A DNA stretch of 9,750 bases, taken from NCBI GenBank assembly GCA_028822885.1, contig JAPKCP010000118.1, forward strand, positions 1 through 9,750. Direction: 5' to 3'. Below the pieces are notes generated by a model. It saw only the letters and a program-made list of their open reading frames with translations, was not told the DNA's origin and searched no databases. Below are positions 1 through 6,392 of the stretch, piece after piece; the stretch's first letter is position 1; every line of letters begins with the position of its first letter. A program made the translations under genes and the position numbers. The stretch is from Yoonia sp. Its GTDB lineage: Bacteria > Pseudomonadota > Alphaproteobacteria > Rhodobacterales > Rhodobacteraceae.

Positions 1-353
1 CCGTTCTGCATTGCCATGTCCATGATCTTGCAGATTTTCTGAGCATGCGTTTCCGATAATGATCCACCAAACACTGTAAAATCTTGAGAGAACACGTAGA
101 CCATGCGGCCATTGATCGTGCCCCAACCTGTGACGACGCCGTCACCCGCTGGGCGATCTTTTTCCATGCCAAAGTCTGTGCAGCGATGCGCCACGAACAT
201 ATCAAACTCTTCGAATGACCCGTCATCCAGCAAAAGATCAATGCGCTCACGCGCTGTCAGCTTGCCCTTGGCGTGCTGAGCCGCGATCCGGCGTTCGCCA
301 CCACCCATACGGGCCGCTTCACGACGATCTTGAAGCTCTTGCAGAATATCCAT
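1..353 (-). CDS. pccB: Propionyl-CoA carboxylase beta subunit, N-terminal part (runs off window)
   Basis: Carboxyltransferase subunit of the biotin-dependent enzyme that turns propionyl-CoA into (S)-methylmalonyl-CoA in the cytoplasm; the partner PccA is not in the window. The 117 visible residues begin MDILQELQDRREAARMGGGE and contain KLTARERIDLLLDDGSFEEFD (about 31-51), then GDGVVTGWGTINGR (70-83), VYVFSQDFTVFGGS (86-99) and AQKICKIMD (104-112). This is the typical opening of the acyl-CoA carboxyltransferase beta family; the crotonase-like catalytic core lies beyond the left edge. The ATG at 353 has AAAGGG (minus strand, 361-366) 7 nt upstream, which supports this start. The gene diverges from an MFS transporter, and the shared upstream region holds TTTGCAAA palindromes like those described for PccR control of pccB in Rhodobacter sphaeroides. 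PccB rather than a methylcrotonyl- or acetyl-CoA homologue is favoured by the N-terminal wording and the neighbouring pccR. Confidence 0.93.
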   Translation of the reverse strand, partial: MDILQELQDRREAARMGGGERRIAAQHAKGKLTARERIDLLLDDGSFEEFDMFVAHRCTDFGMEKDRPAGDGVVTGWGTINGRMVYVFSQDFTVFGGSLSETHAQKICKIMDMAMQN

Positions 354-425
354 GGCGCGACCCTTTTACTGTGGTTGCACAGTGCATAGCGTCTTGAGAC
401 AAAAATCAGAAGCCAGAATGAGAAA

Positions 426-435
426 ATTTGCAAAT
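426..435. promoter_or_regulatory. PccR/ScfR-type operator, single palindrome ATTTGCAAAT
   Basis: A perfect 10-bp palindrome, 73 bp from the pccB start codon. TTTGCAAA octamers are the conserved element in the pccB upstream region of Rhodobacter sphaeroides needed for PccR-dependent regulation. Here the site stands alone, with its centre 32 bp from the nearer member of the tandem pair at 459-474, about three helical turns. Binding by the adjacent pccR product is inferred. Confidence 0.7.
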
Positions 436-457
436 ACGCTAGTTAACACGACGCACA

Positions 458-475
458 TTTTGCAAATTTGCAAAT
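458..475. promoter_or_regulatory. PccR/ScfR-type operator, perfect tandem TTTGCAAA pair
   Basis: TTTGCAAA at 459-466 is followed directly by TTTGCAAA at 467-474, with no spacer. The reported R. sphaeroides element has two such octamers separated by 4 bp, so the repeat word matches but the spacing differs. The pair lies between pccB and the MFS gene and could control both. It is the strongest regulatory word in the window. Confidence 0.75.
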
Positions 476-483
476 CTTTTACC

Positions 484-499
484 TCTGCATTTTTGCACA
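484..499. promoter_or_regulatory. Degenerate second TTTGCAAA-like pair
   Basis: TCTGCATT (484-491) abuts TTTGCACA (492-499), giving the same zero-spacer layout as the perfect pair but with three mismatches in the first octamer and one in the second. It is on the MFS side of the region, just before the possible -10 TATAGC, and could be a weaker operator for the rightward promoter. With an AT-rich background, chance is a real alternative. Confidence 0.3.
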
Positions 500-526
500 T
501 CTTATAGCGGTCACACCCCATGGACA

Positions 527-542
527 GCCCCGTTCGACGGGC
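527..542 (+). other. GC-rich hairpin in the leader of the MFS gene
   Basis: CCCGT (529-533), loop TCG, ACGGG (537-541) forms a 5-bp stem ending 3 nt before the AGG that probably serves as ribosome binding site (545-547). It might affect translation initiation; it is not followed by a T-run, so a terminator is unlikely. Its role is speculative. Confidence 0.25.
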
Positions 543-555
543 ATAGGTCATGGGA

Positions 556-1770
556 ATGACTGTTCTCCCACAGGTGCGGTTTCTTGACCGCACGACCCCG
601 CCCCACATCCTGACGCTCATTCTGCTTGCCGGAATTGGAGCGTTGAATATGTCGATCTTCTTGCCGTCGCTCAATGCGATGACAGAATACTTCGACACAT
701 CATATGCGGTGATGCAAATATCCCTTTCAGGCTACCTTGCGATGACCGCGCTGTTGCAAATCTTTGTTGGTCCAATCTCAGACAAGATTGGACGGCGCAG
801 TGTTCTCCTTGTGTCACTTTCAATCTTTATCATCGCTTCAATTGGCGCGTATCTTTCAACCAGCGTTGAGATGTTCCTTGGCTTTCGGATGCTACAGGCG
901 ACTGTCGCAATCAGCCTCGTCCTAAGTAGGACAATCGTGCGGGACATGGTCCCGCAAGACCAAGCCGCATCAATGATCGGTTATGTCACAATGGGCATGG
1001 CGCTGGTGCCAATGGTTGGCCCGATGATCGGTGGCGCGTTAGAACAAATCTTTGATTGGCATGCTTCCTTTGCCGTCTTGACAGTCTCTGGCATCATTGT
1101 TTTGGCCCTGTGTTACTTTGACCTTGGCGAAACGGTCCAAGACGGTGGCCTTGGGTTCCGCGAACAAATACGCAGTTATCCAGCCCTTTTTGCATCACCT
1201 CGATTCTGGGGGTATGCGCTGTGCGCCGCCTTCGCATCAGGCGCTTTCTTCGCACTGCTTGGAGGCGCCTCTTTTGTTGCAGGCGCAGTTTTCAATCTAT
1301 CGCCATTCTGGAGCGGCGTTGGCCTTGGCGCGCCCGCGATCGGTTATGCGTTTGGCAACTTTTTGTCCGGGCGGTATTCGGTCCGCGTCGGCATAAATCG
1401 TATGGCCTTGATTGGGACAGTCGTGACGTTGATCGGCATGGGGATATCTTTAGCATTAGCACTTGGCGGCATCAGTAACCCGCTCATATTCTTCGGCTTC
1501 TGCACATTCCTCGGAGCAGGTAATGGTATGAGCATGCCAAGCGCGACAGCCGGCTTACTTTCGGTCAGGCCGCGTCTTGCAGGCACAGCAAGCGGCCTTG
1601 GTAGCGCGATTATGGTCGGCGGCGGTGCAGCACTATCGCAACTTGCCGGTGGTTTGCTGACGGTCGAAAGCGGCACCATTCCCCTGCAGTGGGTCATGTT
1701 CATAGTTTCCGGCCTTGCCTTGCTGTCGATCGTCTTTGTGATCGCCCGAGAGAAGCAGATCAAAGCTTGA
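556..1770 (+). CDS. MFS drug-resistance-type transporter (Bcr/CflA-like, 12 TM)
   Basis: Inner-membrane proton-coupled transporter of the DHA1 Bcr/CflA group, 404 aa, the usual length with 12 hydrophobic segments. Visible signatures are the loop 2-3 motif GPISDKIGRR (72-81), the family segment VLSRTIVRD after the TM4 arginine R111 (122-130), and the antiporter motif GPMIGG (155-160). An in-frame ATG also lies at 550, but only the ATG at 556 has an AGG (545-547) at a workable 8-nt spacing, so 556 is preferred. The gene lies between pccB and pccR: it shares the TTTGCAAA-bearing control region with the former and stops 57 bp before the latter. That context suggests control by short-chain acyl-CoA status, but the substrate cannot be read from the sequence. 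Export of an organic acid or a toxic by-product is a guess; the family label usually implies drug or metabolite efflux. Confidence 0.88.
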   Translation: MTVLPQVRFLDRTTPPHILTLILLAGIGALNMSIFLPSLNAMTEYFDTSYAVMQISLSGYLAMTALLQIFVGPISDKIGRRSVLLVSLSIFIIASIGAYLSTSVEMFLGFRMLQATVAISLVLSRTIVRDMVPQDQAASMIGYVTMGMALVPMVGPMIGGALEQIFDWHASFAVLTVSGIIVLALCYFDLGETVQDGGLGFREQIRSYPALFASPRFWGYALCAAFASGAFFALLGGASFVAGAVFNLSPFWSGVGLGAPAIGYAFGNFLSGRYSVRVGINRMALIGTVVTLIGMGISLALALGGISNPLIFFGFCTFLGAGNGMSMPSATAGLLSVRPRLAGTASGLGSAIMVGGGAALSQLAGGLLTVESGTIPLQWVMFIVSGLALLSIVFVIAREKQIKA

Positions 1771-1817
1771 TTTGCAACATTTGCAGGAGTTATGTGTTTT
1801 CATAGCTAATCTGCAAA
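1771..1817. promoter_or_regulatory. PccR autoregulatory operator cluster before pccR
   Basis: Three TTTGCAAA-like octamers fill most of the 57-bp gap: TTTGCAAC (1771-1778), TTTGCAGG (1780-1787) and TCTGCAAA (1810-1817). The first begins on the base after the MFS stop codon. The last overlaps the AAAGG ribosome binding site of pccR (1815-1819). A pair plus a third site about 30 bp nearer the gene repeats the layout upstream of pccB. The likely meaning is autoregulation by PccR from an internal promoter; no clear -35/-10 is visible, so read-through from the MFS promoter remains possible. Confidence 0.6.
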
Positions 1818-1827
1818 GGCTTCTACC

Positions 1828-3228
1828 ATGGCAATCCAAAAACTTTATGCTGGCGCAAAGCTGCGTGAACTGCGTGGGCGCGTCGCACTGACCCAAAAGG
1901 CTTTTGCGGATCGGTTGGGCGTGTCTTTGCCCTACCTGAACCAAATGGAGAACAACAACCGACCAGTCAGCACGACTGTCGTCCTAGGGCTTGCGCAGGA
2001 ATTTGGCTTTGATGTGACAGAGCTGCAAGCAGGCGACGAAGCCCGGCTGGTAAGTGACATGCGTGAAGCATTGGCCGATCCTGTTTTCACCGGAACCACA
2101 CCAGCACTTGCAGATTTACGACTTGCTGCAGCGAATGCCCCTGCCTTAGCGCGGGCGTTTTTGGACCTTCACACCGGCTATCGGCAAAGCCAAGAGCGTC
2201 TCGCATCTTTGGATGAAGCCTTGGGTCACGAAGACGCACGCCCGACCCCAAGTCCTTGGGAAGAGGTCCGCGACTTTTTTCACTATTGCGATAACTATAT
2301 TGATCCAGTTGATCGCGCAGCTGAACGTTTTGCCAAAAAAACACGACACGGAAAGTCACTTTTTCAGGCAACTACAGATGCCCTTTCGGCGGTAGGCGTC
2401 ACCGTAAATATCAGTGCTGCCGATGCCATAAGATCCTATGATCCTGCAACAAAAATACTGACACTTTCACAGTTTGCCCCACCAACCACACAAAGCTTTC
2501 AACTACTCGTTCAACTTGCGTTGATCACACAAAGTGACCTGCTTGAGGCAACACTTGATCTTGCACGTTTCCAATCTGACGTGGCGCGGAACATCGCAAA
2601 AGTTGGACTTGCGAACTACTTTGCAGGCGCGGCACTTTTACCCTACACAGCGTTCCATGATGCCGCCCAATCAACGCGGCATGATCTTGAGCTTCTGTCC
2701 GCCCGGTTTGGTGCGTCGCTTGAACAAATCGCACATCGCCTGTCCACACTGCAACGGCCCGGGGCAAAAGGCATCCCCTTCTTCTTCGTCCGCGTTGATC
2801 AGGCCGGAACCATCACAAAGCGCCACTCTGCCACAACATTGCAATTTGCACGCTACGGCGGGGCCTGCCCATTGTGGAATGTGCACCGCGCCTTTGAGAC
2901 ACCGGGTCAGTTCTTGCGACAGTTAGCTGAAACACCCGATGGCGCGCGTTATTTCTGCCTTGCCCACGATGTCAGCAAATCTGGTGGCTCATATCATGCC
3001 CCTGTCCGGCGTTACGCCATTGGACTGGGATGCGAAGTGAAACATGCTGATGCCGTGATTTATGCTGACCACATGAACACAAGTACACCAGAAGCCTACG
3101 AACCGATTGGGATTTCCTGCCGGATTTGCGAACGTAAAAATTGCCATCAACGTGCAGTACCGCCCCTCGCACGGCGACTACACGTTGATCCAGATCATCG
3201 GGGAATGTTGCCCTATCAACTTGACTAG
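1828..3228 (+). CDS. pccR: XRE-family short-chain acyl-CoA regulator (PccR/ScfR type)
   Basis: Cytoplasmic DNA-binding regulator of 466 aa, the usual ScfR length. The N-terminal HTH_XRE domain (about 12-65) reads KLRELRGRVALTQKAFADRL, then GVSLPYLNQMENNNRPVS. The middle (about 150-300) corresponds to the IrrE/ImmA-like region but shows no HExxH zinc motif: the expected helix reads FQLLVQLALITQ. The C-terminal DUF2083 region (about 305-460) has CPLWNVHRAF (347-356) and a cysteine cluster C431-x2-C434-x4-C439. ScfR proteins are known to sense short-chain acyl-CoAs; PccR of R. sphaeroides governs pccB through TTTGCAAA sites, which occur here before pccB and before this gene. The ATG at 1828 has AAAGG (1815-1819) 8 nt upstream. 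The stop codon overlaps the convergent betA stop. Other ScfR paralogues (RamB, MccR types) are possible by domain alone; the neighbourhood and operators favour PccR. Confidence 0.88.
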   Translation: MAIQKLYAGAKLRELRGRVALTQKAFADRLGVSLPYLNQMENNNRPVSTTVVLGLAQEFGFDVTELQAGDEARLVSDMREALADPVFTGTTPALADLRLAAANAPALARAFLDLHTGYRQSQERLASLDEALGHEDARPTPSPWEEVRDFFHYCDNYIDPVDRAAERFAKKTRHGKSLFQATTDALSAVGVTVNISAADAIRSYDPATKILTLSQFAPPTTQSFQLLVQLALITQSDLLEATLDLARFQSDVARNIAKVGLANYFAGAALLPYTAFHDAAQSTRHDLELLSARFGASLEQIAHRLSTLQRPGAKGIPFFFVRVDQAGTITKRHSATTLQFARYGGACPLWNVHRAFETPGQFLRQLAETPDGARYFCLAHDVSKSGGSYHAPVRRYAIGLGCEVKHADAVIYADHMNTSTPEAYEPIGISCRICERKNCHQRAVPPLARRLHVDPDHRGMLPYQLD

Positions 3229-4883
3229 CGCTGCTTGGTTTCCCATTCAGGGTGAATCCACGGTTCATCGTTTGCAGGCGGAAGCGGTTGCTTTCCAAGA
3301 ACAAAATCCGCGACTTTTTCACCAACCATAATCGACGGCCCGTTGAGATTTCCGTTCGTGATCCGCGGGAAGATTGAGCTGTCAGCGACGCGCAGCCCCT
3401 CAACACCAATCACGCGCCCCTGTGGGTCAACAACCGCCATCGGATCATCCAACGCCCCCATTTTGCAGGTGCCACACGGATGATAGGCACTCTCAACATG
3501 CTCTTTGATAAAGGCATCCAAGGCCTCATCACTTTGTGCGTCTTCACCCGGTTGAATCTCTTTACCGCGGTAGGGTTCAAAAGCCTCTTGCCCGAAAATC
3601 TCACGGGTGAGGCGAATACAGGTTCGGAAATCCTCCCAATCGGACGGATCTGACATATAATTGAACACAATTTTTGGATTGTCCGCAGGATCAGCGGATC
3701 GCAGTGTCACAGACCCGCGCGAAACCGATCGCATGGGGCCAACATGCGCCTGATAGCCATGGCCCTCTGCCGCGATCTTGCCATCATAACGCACAGCAAT
3801 AGGGAGAAAATGGTATTGGATATCAGGATATTTCACACCCGCACGCGACCGCACGAAAGCTGCACTTTCAAACTGGTTTGACGTACCAAGACCTGTTTTA
3901 CGGACCAACCATTCAAAGCCAATTCGGCTTTTCCACAATAAAGTCCAATACTTGAACAATGATACGGGCCGGATCGCCGCTTGCTGAATGTACAACTCAA
4001 GGTGATCTTGCAGGTTCTGACCAACGCCGGGGCGGTCCGCAACGACTTCGATACCATGCTCCGCAAGATGCGCTGCTGGACCAATGCCCGAAAGCATCAA
4101 CAGCTTCGGTGAATTCAACGATGAAGCGGCAACGATGACTTCTACGTTGGCCCGAATAACTTGGACTTGACCCTTGATTTCAACTTCAACACCGACCGCT
4201 TTGCCATTTTCAATGACAACCTTCCGTGCGAACGCTCGAACTAATTTGCAGTTGTCATGTTTCAAGGCTGGCCGCAGATATGCGTTGGCTGCAGACCACC
4301 GCCGACCCTTCCAGATCGTAGAATCGAAAGGCCCAAACCCTTCTTGCTGTTCACCATTATAGTCGCCAGTTGCCTCGTATCCGGCCTGTTTCCCAGCCTC
4401 AACAAAGGCCAATGTCAGCGGGTTCTTACGAGGACCACGCGTAATATGAAGTGGCCCATCACGGCCGCGCCAATCAGGATCACCGCCATGTCCACCGCTG
4501 TGCCAGTTTTCCATCCGCTTAAAGTACGGCACGACGTCCGCGAACGACCACCCCTGCGCACCGCTTTCCGCCCAATGATCATAGTCCATCGCATGGCCAC
4601 GCACGTAGATCATGCCGTTAATGGAGGACGAACCACCAATCACCTTGCCACGTGGCGTGACGAGTTTGCGCCCATCCAGATGCGGCTCAGGTTCTGTTTC
4701 CATCCCCCAATCGTACATCTTCATATTCATGGGATAGGACAATGCCGCTGGCATCTGAATCAACGGCCCACCGTCCCAACCGCCGTGTTCGATCACGAGC
4801 ACGTCCTTGCCCGCCTCAGCCAGACGATAGGCCATTGCACAACCTGCCGAACCAGCGCCAATGATAACGTAATCAGCTTGCAT
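3225..4883 (-). CDS. betA: Choline dehydrogenase
   Basis: FAD-dependent GMC oxidoreductase, 552 aa, a normal BetA length. It oxidises choline to betaine aldehyde, feeding electrons to the membrane respiratory chain. The N-terminal dinucleotide fold has GAGSAG (9-14) with the ribose-binding acid E32. GMC signature 1 spans GKVIGGSSSINGMIYVRG (79-96), and signature 2 reads ASSLNSPKLLMLSGIG. The catalytic pair appears as H468 in YHPCGTCKMG and N512 in TNGNLNGPS, 44 residues apart as in choline oxidase. The start is the ATG at 4883, which overlaps the betB stop (TGATG) and has AGAGG (minus strand, 4894-4898) 10 nt upstream; a TTG one codon earlier is less likely. It is the last gene of betICBA. 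Its TAG overlaps the convergent pccR TAG within CTAG. Generic alcohol dehydrogenases share the fold, but the operon makes BetA nearly certain. Confidence 0.96.
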   Translation of the reverse strand: MQADYVIIGAGSAGCAMAYRLAEAGKDVLVIEHGGWDGGPLIQMPAALSYPMNMKMYDWGMETEPEPHLDGRKLVTPRGKVIGGSSSINGMIYVRGHAMDYDHWAESGAQGWSFADVVPYFKRMENWHSGGHGGDPDWRGRDGPLHITRGPRKNPLTLAFVEAGKQAGYEATGDYNGEQQEGFGPFDSTIWKGRRWSAANAYLRPALKHDNCKLVRAFARKVVIENGKAVGVEVEIKGQVQVIRANVEVIVAASSLNSPKLLMLSGIGPAAHLAEHGIEVVADRPGVGQNLQDHLELYIQQAAIRPVSLFKYWTLLWKSRIGFEWLVRKTGLGTSNQFESAAFVRSRAGVKYPDIQYHFLPIAVRYDGKIAAEGHGYQAHVGPMRSVSRGSVTLRSADPADNPKIVFNYMSDPSDWEDFRTCIRLTREIFGQEAFEPYRGKEIQPGEDAQSDEALDAFIKEHVESAYHPCGTCKMGALDDPMAVVDPQGRVIGVEGLRVADSSIFPRITNGNLNGPSIMVGEKVADFVLGKQPLPPANDEPWIHPEWETKQR

Positions 4884-6334
4884 CAAAACGGTGCCTCTAC
4901 ATCTGTCATGGCGACATAAACGCCTTTGAGTTGGGAATAATGTTCAATCGCAGCTTTCGAGTTTTCGCGACCGACACCTGACATTTTCATGCCACCAAAC
5001 GGCGCTTCGACGGGTGCCAAATTATATGTGTTAATGTAACACGTTCCAGCCTCAAACCCGGCAGCCATACGGTGCGCACGGGTCAGATCAGCGGTAAACA
5101 CGCCTGCCGCAAGGCCAAATTCAGTATCGTTGGCCCGCGCAAGGACTTCTTCCTCAGTGTCAAAGTCGAGAACCGACAATACAGGACCAAAGATTTCTTC
5201 ACGCGCGATCGTCATATCGTCGGTAACATCTGCGAACACTGTGGGCTCAATGAAAAACCCTTTGCCATCAACACGTTTACCACCAAAGGTCAGACGTGCA
5301 CCTTCCGCGATCCCTTTTGCGATGAACCCTTCAACGATATCGCGCTGCCTTGCGGAAACCATAGGCCCAAAGTTTGTGGCTGGGTCCTGTGGGTCCCCCA
5401 TCACAACGCCGCCAAGACGTTCAGACATGCGTTTGAGAAAGGCGTCTTTGATACCTTTTTGAACAAACACACGGGTGCCATTTGAGCAGACCTGCCCAGT
5501 TGAGTAAAAATTCGCAAGAATTGCACCAGACACTGCATTTTCCAGATCAGCGTCGTCAAAAATTACCAACGGTGATTTGCCACCCAGCTCCATCGTGACG
5601 TGCTTCATATCAGCGGCCGCCGCAGCATACACTTTTTTGCCTGTTGGCACAGAACCAGTCAAAGACACCTTGTTCACGCGCGGATCAGTTACAAGTGCCG
5701 CACCAACAGCACCATGCCCCTGTACAACGTTATAAATGCCAGCCGGCGCACCAGCTTCGACAAGAATTTCCGCAACTTTTAAGGCGGATAATGGCGTCAT
5801 TTCAGAGGGTTTAAAGACCATGGCGTTACCGCAAGCCAGAGCTGGCGCAGCTTTCCAGCACGCAATTTGCGTCGGATAATTCCATGCGCCAATACCAACA
5901 CACACGCCAAGAGGTTCACGGCGAGAGTAGACAAAATCTTCACCCAATTGGATATGCTCACCGGTTAAGCTACCCGCAAGGCCACCAAAGTACTCGAGCG
6001 CATCGGCACCAGATGTGGCGTCCGCGACTGAAGTTTCTTGGTACGGCTTGCCCGTATCAAATGTCTCCAAGACCGACAGATCATGGTTGCGTTCACGCAT
6101 AATATCAGACGCACGGCGCAAGACGCGACCACGTTGTGTACCGGTCATCGCAGCCCAGTCTTTTTGGGCGCGACGGGCGGCATCAAGGGCCTTGTCAATG
6201 ATTGCTGGCGTCGCGGCGTGCAACTTTGCGATAATCTCGCCTGTGGCTGGGTAGATTACATCAAAGGCGTCACCTGTCGTATCATCGATGTATTCGCCAT
6301 CAATAAAGTGGCTGGCTTTGGGTTGTTGGTGCAT
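4883..6334 (-). CDS. betB: Betaine aldehyde dehydrogenase
   Basis: NAD(P)+-dependent cytoplasmic aldehyde dehydrogenase, 483 aa, close to the roughly 490 of known BetB. It converts betaine aldehyde to glycine betaine, the second oxidation of the pathway. Key residues are visible: N152 in GAWNYP, K175 in MVFKPSE (cofactor binding), the Rossmann segment LTGSVPTGKKV (225-235), the general base E249 in TMELGGKSP and the nucleophile C283 in TGQVCSNGTR. The C-terminal half has EEIFGPVLSV and FGGMKMSGVGRENS. The frame extends upstream to a TTG at 6370, but the ATG at 6334 is preceded by GGAGG (minus strand, 6345-6349) with 10-nt spacing, so 6334 is taken. The 47-nt gap to betC is the only gap inside the bet operon; the stop codon overlaps the betA start by one base, which suggests coupled translation. 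Confidence 0.96.
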   Translation of the reverse strand: MHQQPKASHFIDGEYIDDTTGDAFDVIYPATGEIIAKLHAATPAIIDKALDAARRAQKDWAAMTGTQRGRVLRRASDIMRERNHDLSVLETFDTGKPYQETSVADATSGADALEYFGGLAGSLTGEHIQLGEDFVYSRREPLGVCVGIGAWNYPTQIACWKAAPALACGNAMVFKPSEMTPLSALKVAEILVEAGAPAGIYNVVQGHGAVGAALVTDPRVNKVSLTGSVPTGKKVYAAAAADMKHVTMELGGKSPLVIFDDADLENAVSGAILANFYSTGQVCSNGTRVFVQKGIKDAFLKRMSERLGGVVMGDPQDPATNFGPMVSARQRDIVEGFIAKGIAEGARLTFGGKRVDGKGFFIEPTVFADVTDDMTIAREEIFGPVLSVLDFDTEEEVLARANDTEFGLAAGVFTADLTRAHRMAAGFEAGTCYINTYNLAPVEAPFGGMKMSGVGRENSKAAIEHYSQLKGVYVAMTDVEAPF

Positions 6335-6344
6335 AGGAAAAGTG

Positions 6345-6349
6345 CCTCC
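6345..6349 (-). promoter_or_regulatory. Ribosome binding site that fixes the betB start
   Basis: GGAGG on the minus strand, 10 nt before the ATG at 6334. It lies inside the longer open frame that begins with TTG at 6370, so it decides for the shorter 483-residue protein. Confidence 0.75.
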
Positions 6350-6377
6350 GGCAGGAATTATTGTTAGCAAAGTGAAA

Positions 6378-6392
6378 GGGGTTATTCACCCC
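6378..6392 (-). other. Small hairpin over the betC stop codon
   Basis: GGGGT (6378-6382), loop TATTC, ACCCC (6388-6392) gives a 5-bp GC-rich stem with the TAA of betC falling in the loop and stem edge. It sits at the only untranslated junction in betICBA. It could protect the upstream message or mildly attenuate transcription; the following T-run on the minus strand is only three bases, so it is not a strong terminator. Confidence 0.35.

Larger units (their letters stand above)
354..555. promoter_or_regulatory. Divergent control region between pccB and the MFS transporter gene
   Basis: About 200 bp without a convincing gene; the open frames crossing it are shadows. It carries the pccB ribosome binding site near its left end, a single TTTGCAAA palindrome, a perfect head-to-tail pair of TTTGCAAA, a degenerate pair, a short GC-rich hairpin and the MFS ribosome binding site at its right end. 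The centre is AT-rich, as expected for back-to-back promoters. No sigma-70 hexamers stand out strongly. TATAGC at 503-508 is a possible -10 for the rightward gene, without a convincing -35. Confidence 0.7.

Noticed and set aside
366..698. 110-codon minus-strand open frame across the pccB-MFS region
   Set aside because: It covers the operator sites and the MFS start, has no recognisable domain and a poor ribosome binding context; a chance frame.
712..770. TGCAAAT-like words inside the MFS gene (near 714 and 754)
   Set aside because: They encode ordinary residues, lack the full TTTGCAAA palindrome and are not arranged as pairs.
1344..1763. 139-codon minus-strand frame inside the MFS gene
   Set aside because: Antisense shadow of a well-supported coding frame; composition is that of a mirrored membrane protein.
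4884..4886. TTG one codon upstream as the betA start
   Set aside because: The ATG at 4883 overlaps the betB stop as TGATG and is better placed after AGAGG.
4257..4919. 220-codon plus-strand frame opposite betA
   Set aside because: Long, but antisense to a complete and motif-rich BetA; no family recognised and its own start lacks support.
6335..6370. Extension of betB to a TTG at 6370
   Set aside because: The GGAGG at 6345-6349 would then be coding, the extra residues do not look like BetB, and the ATG at 6334 gives the usual length.
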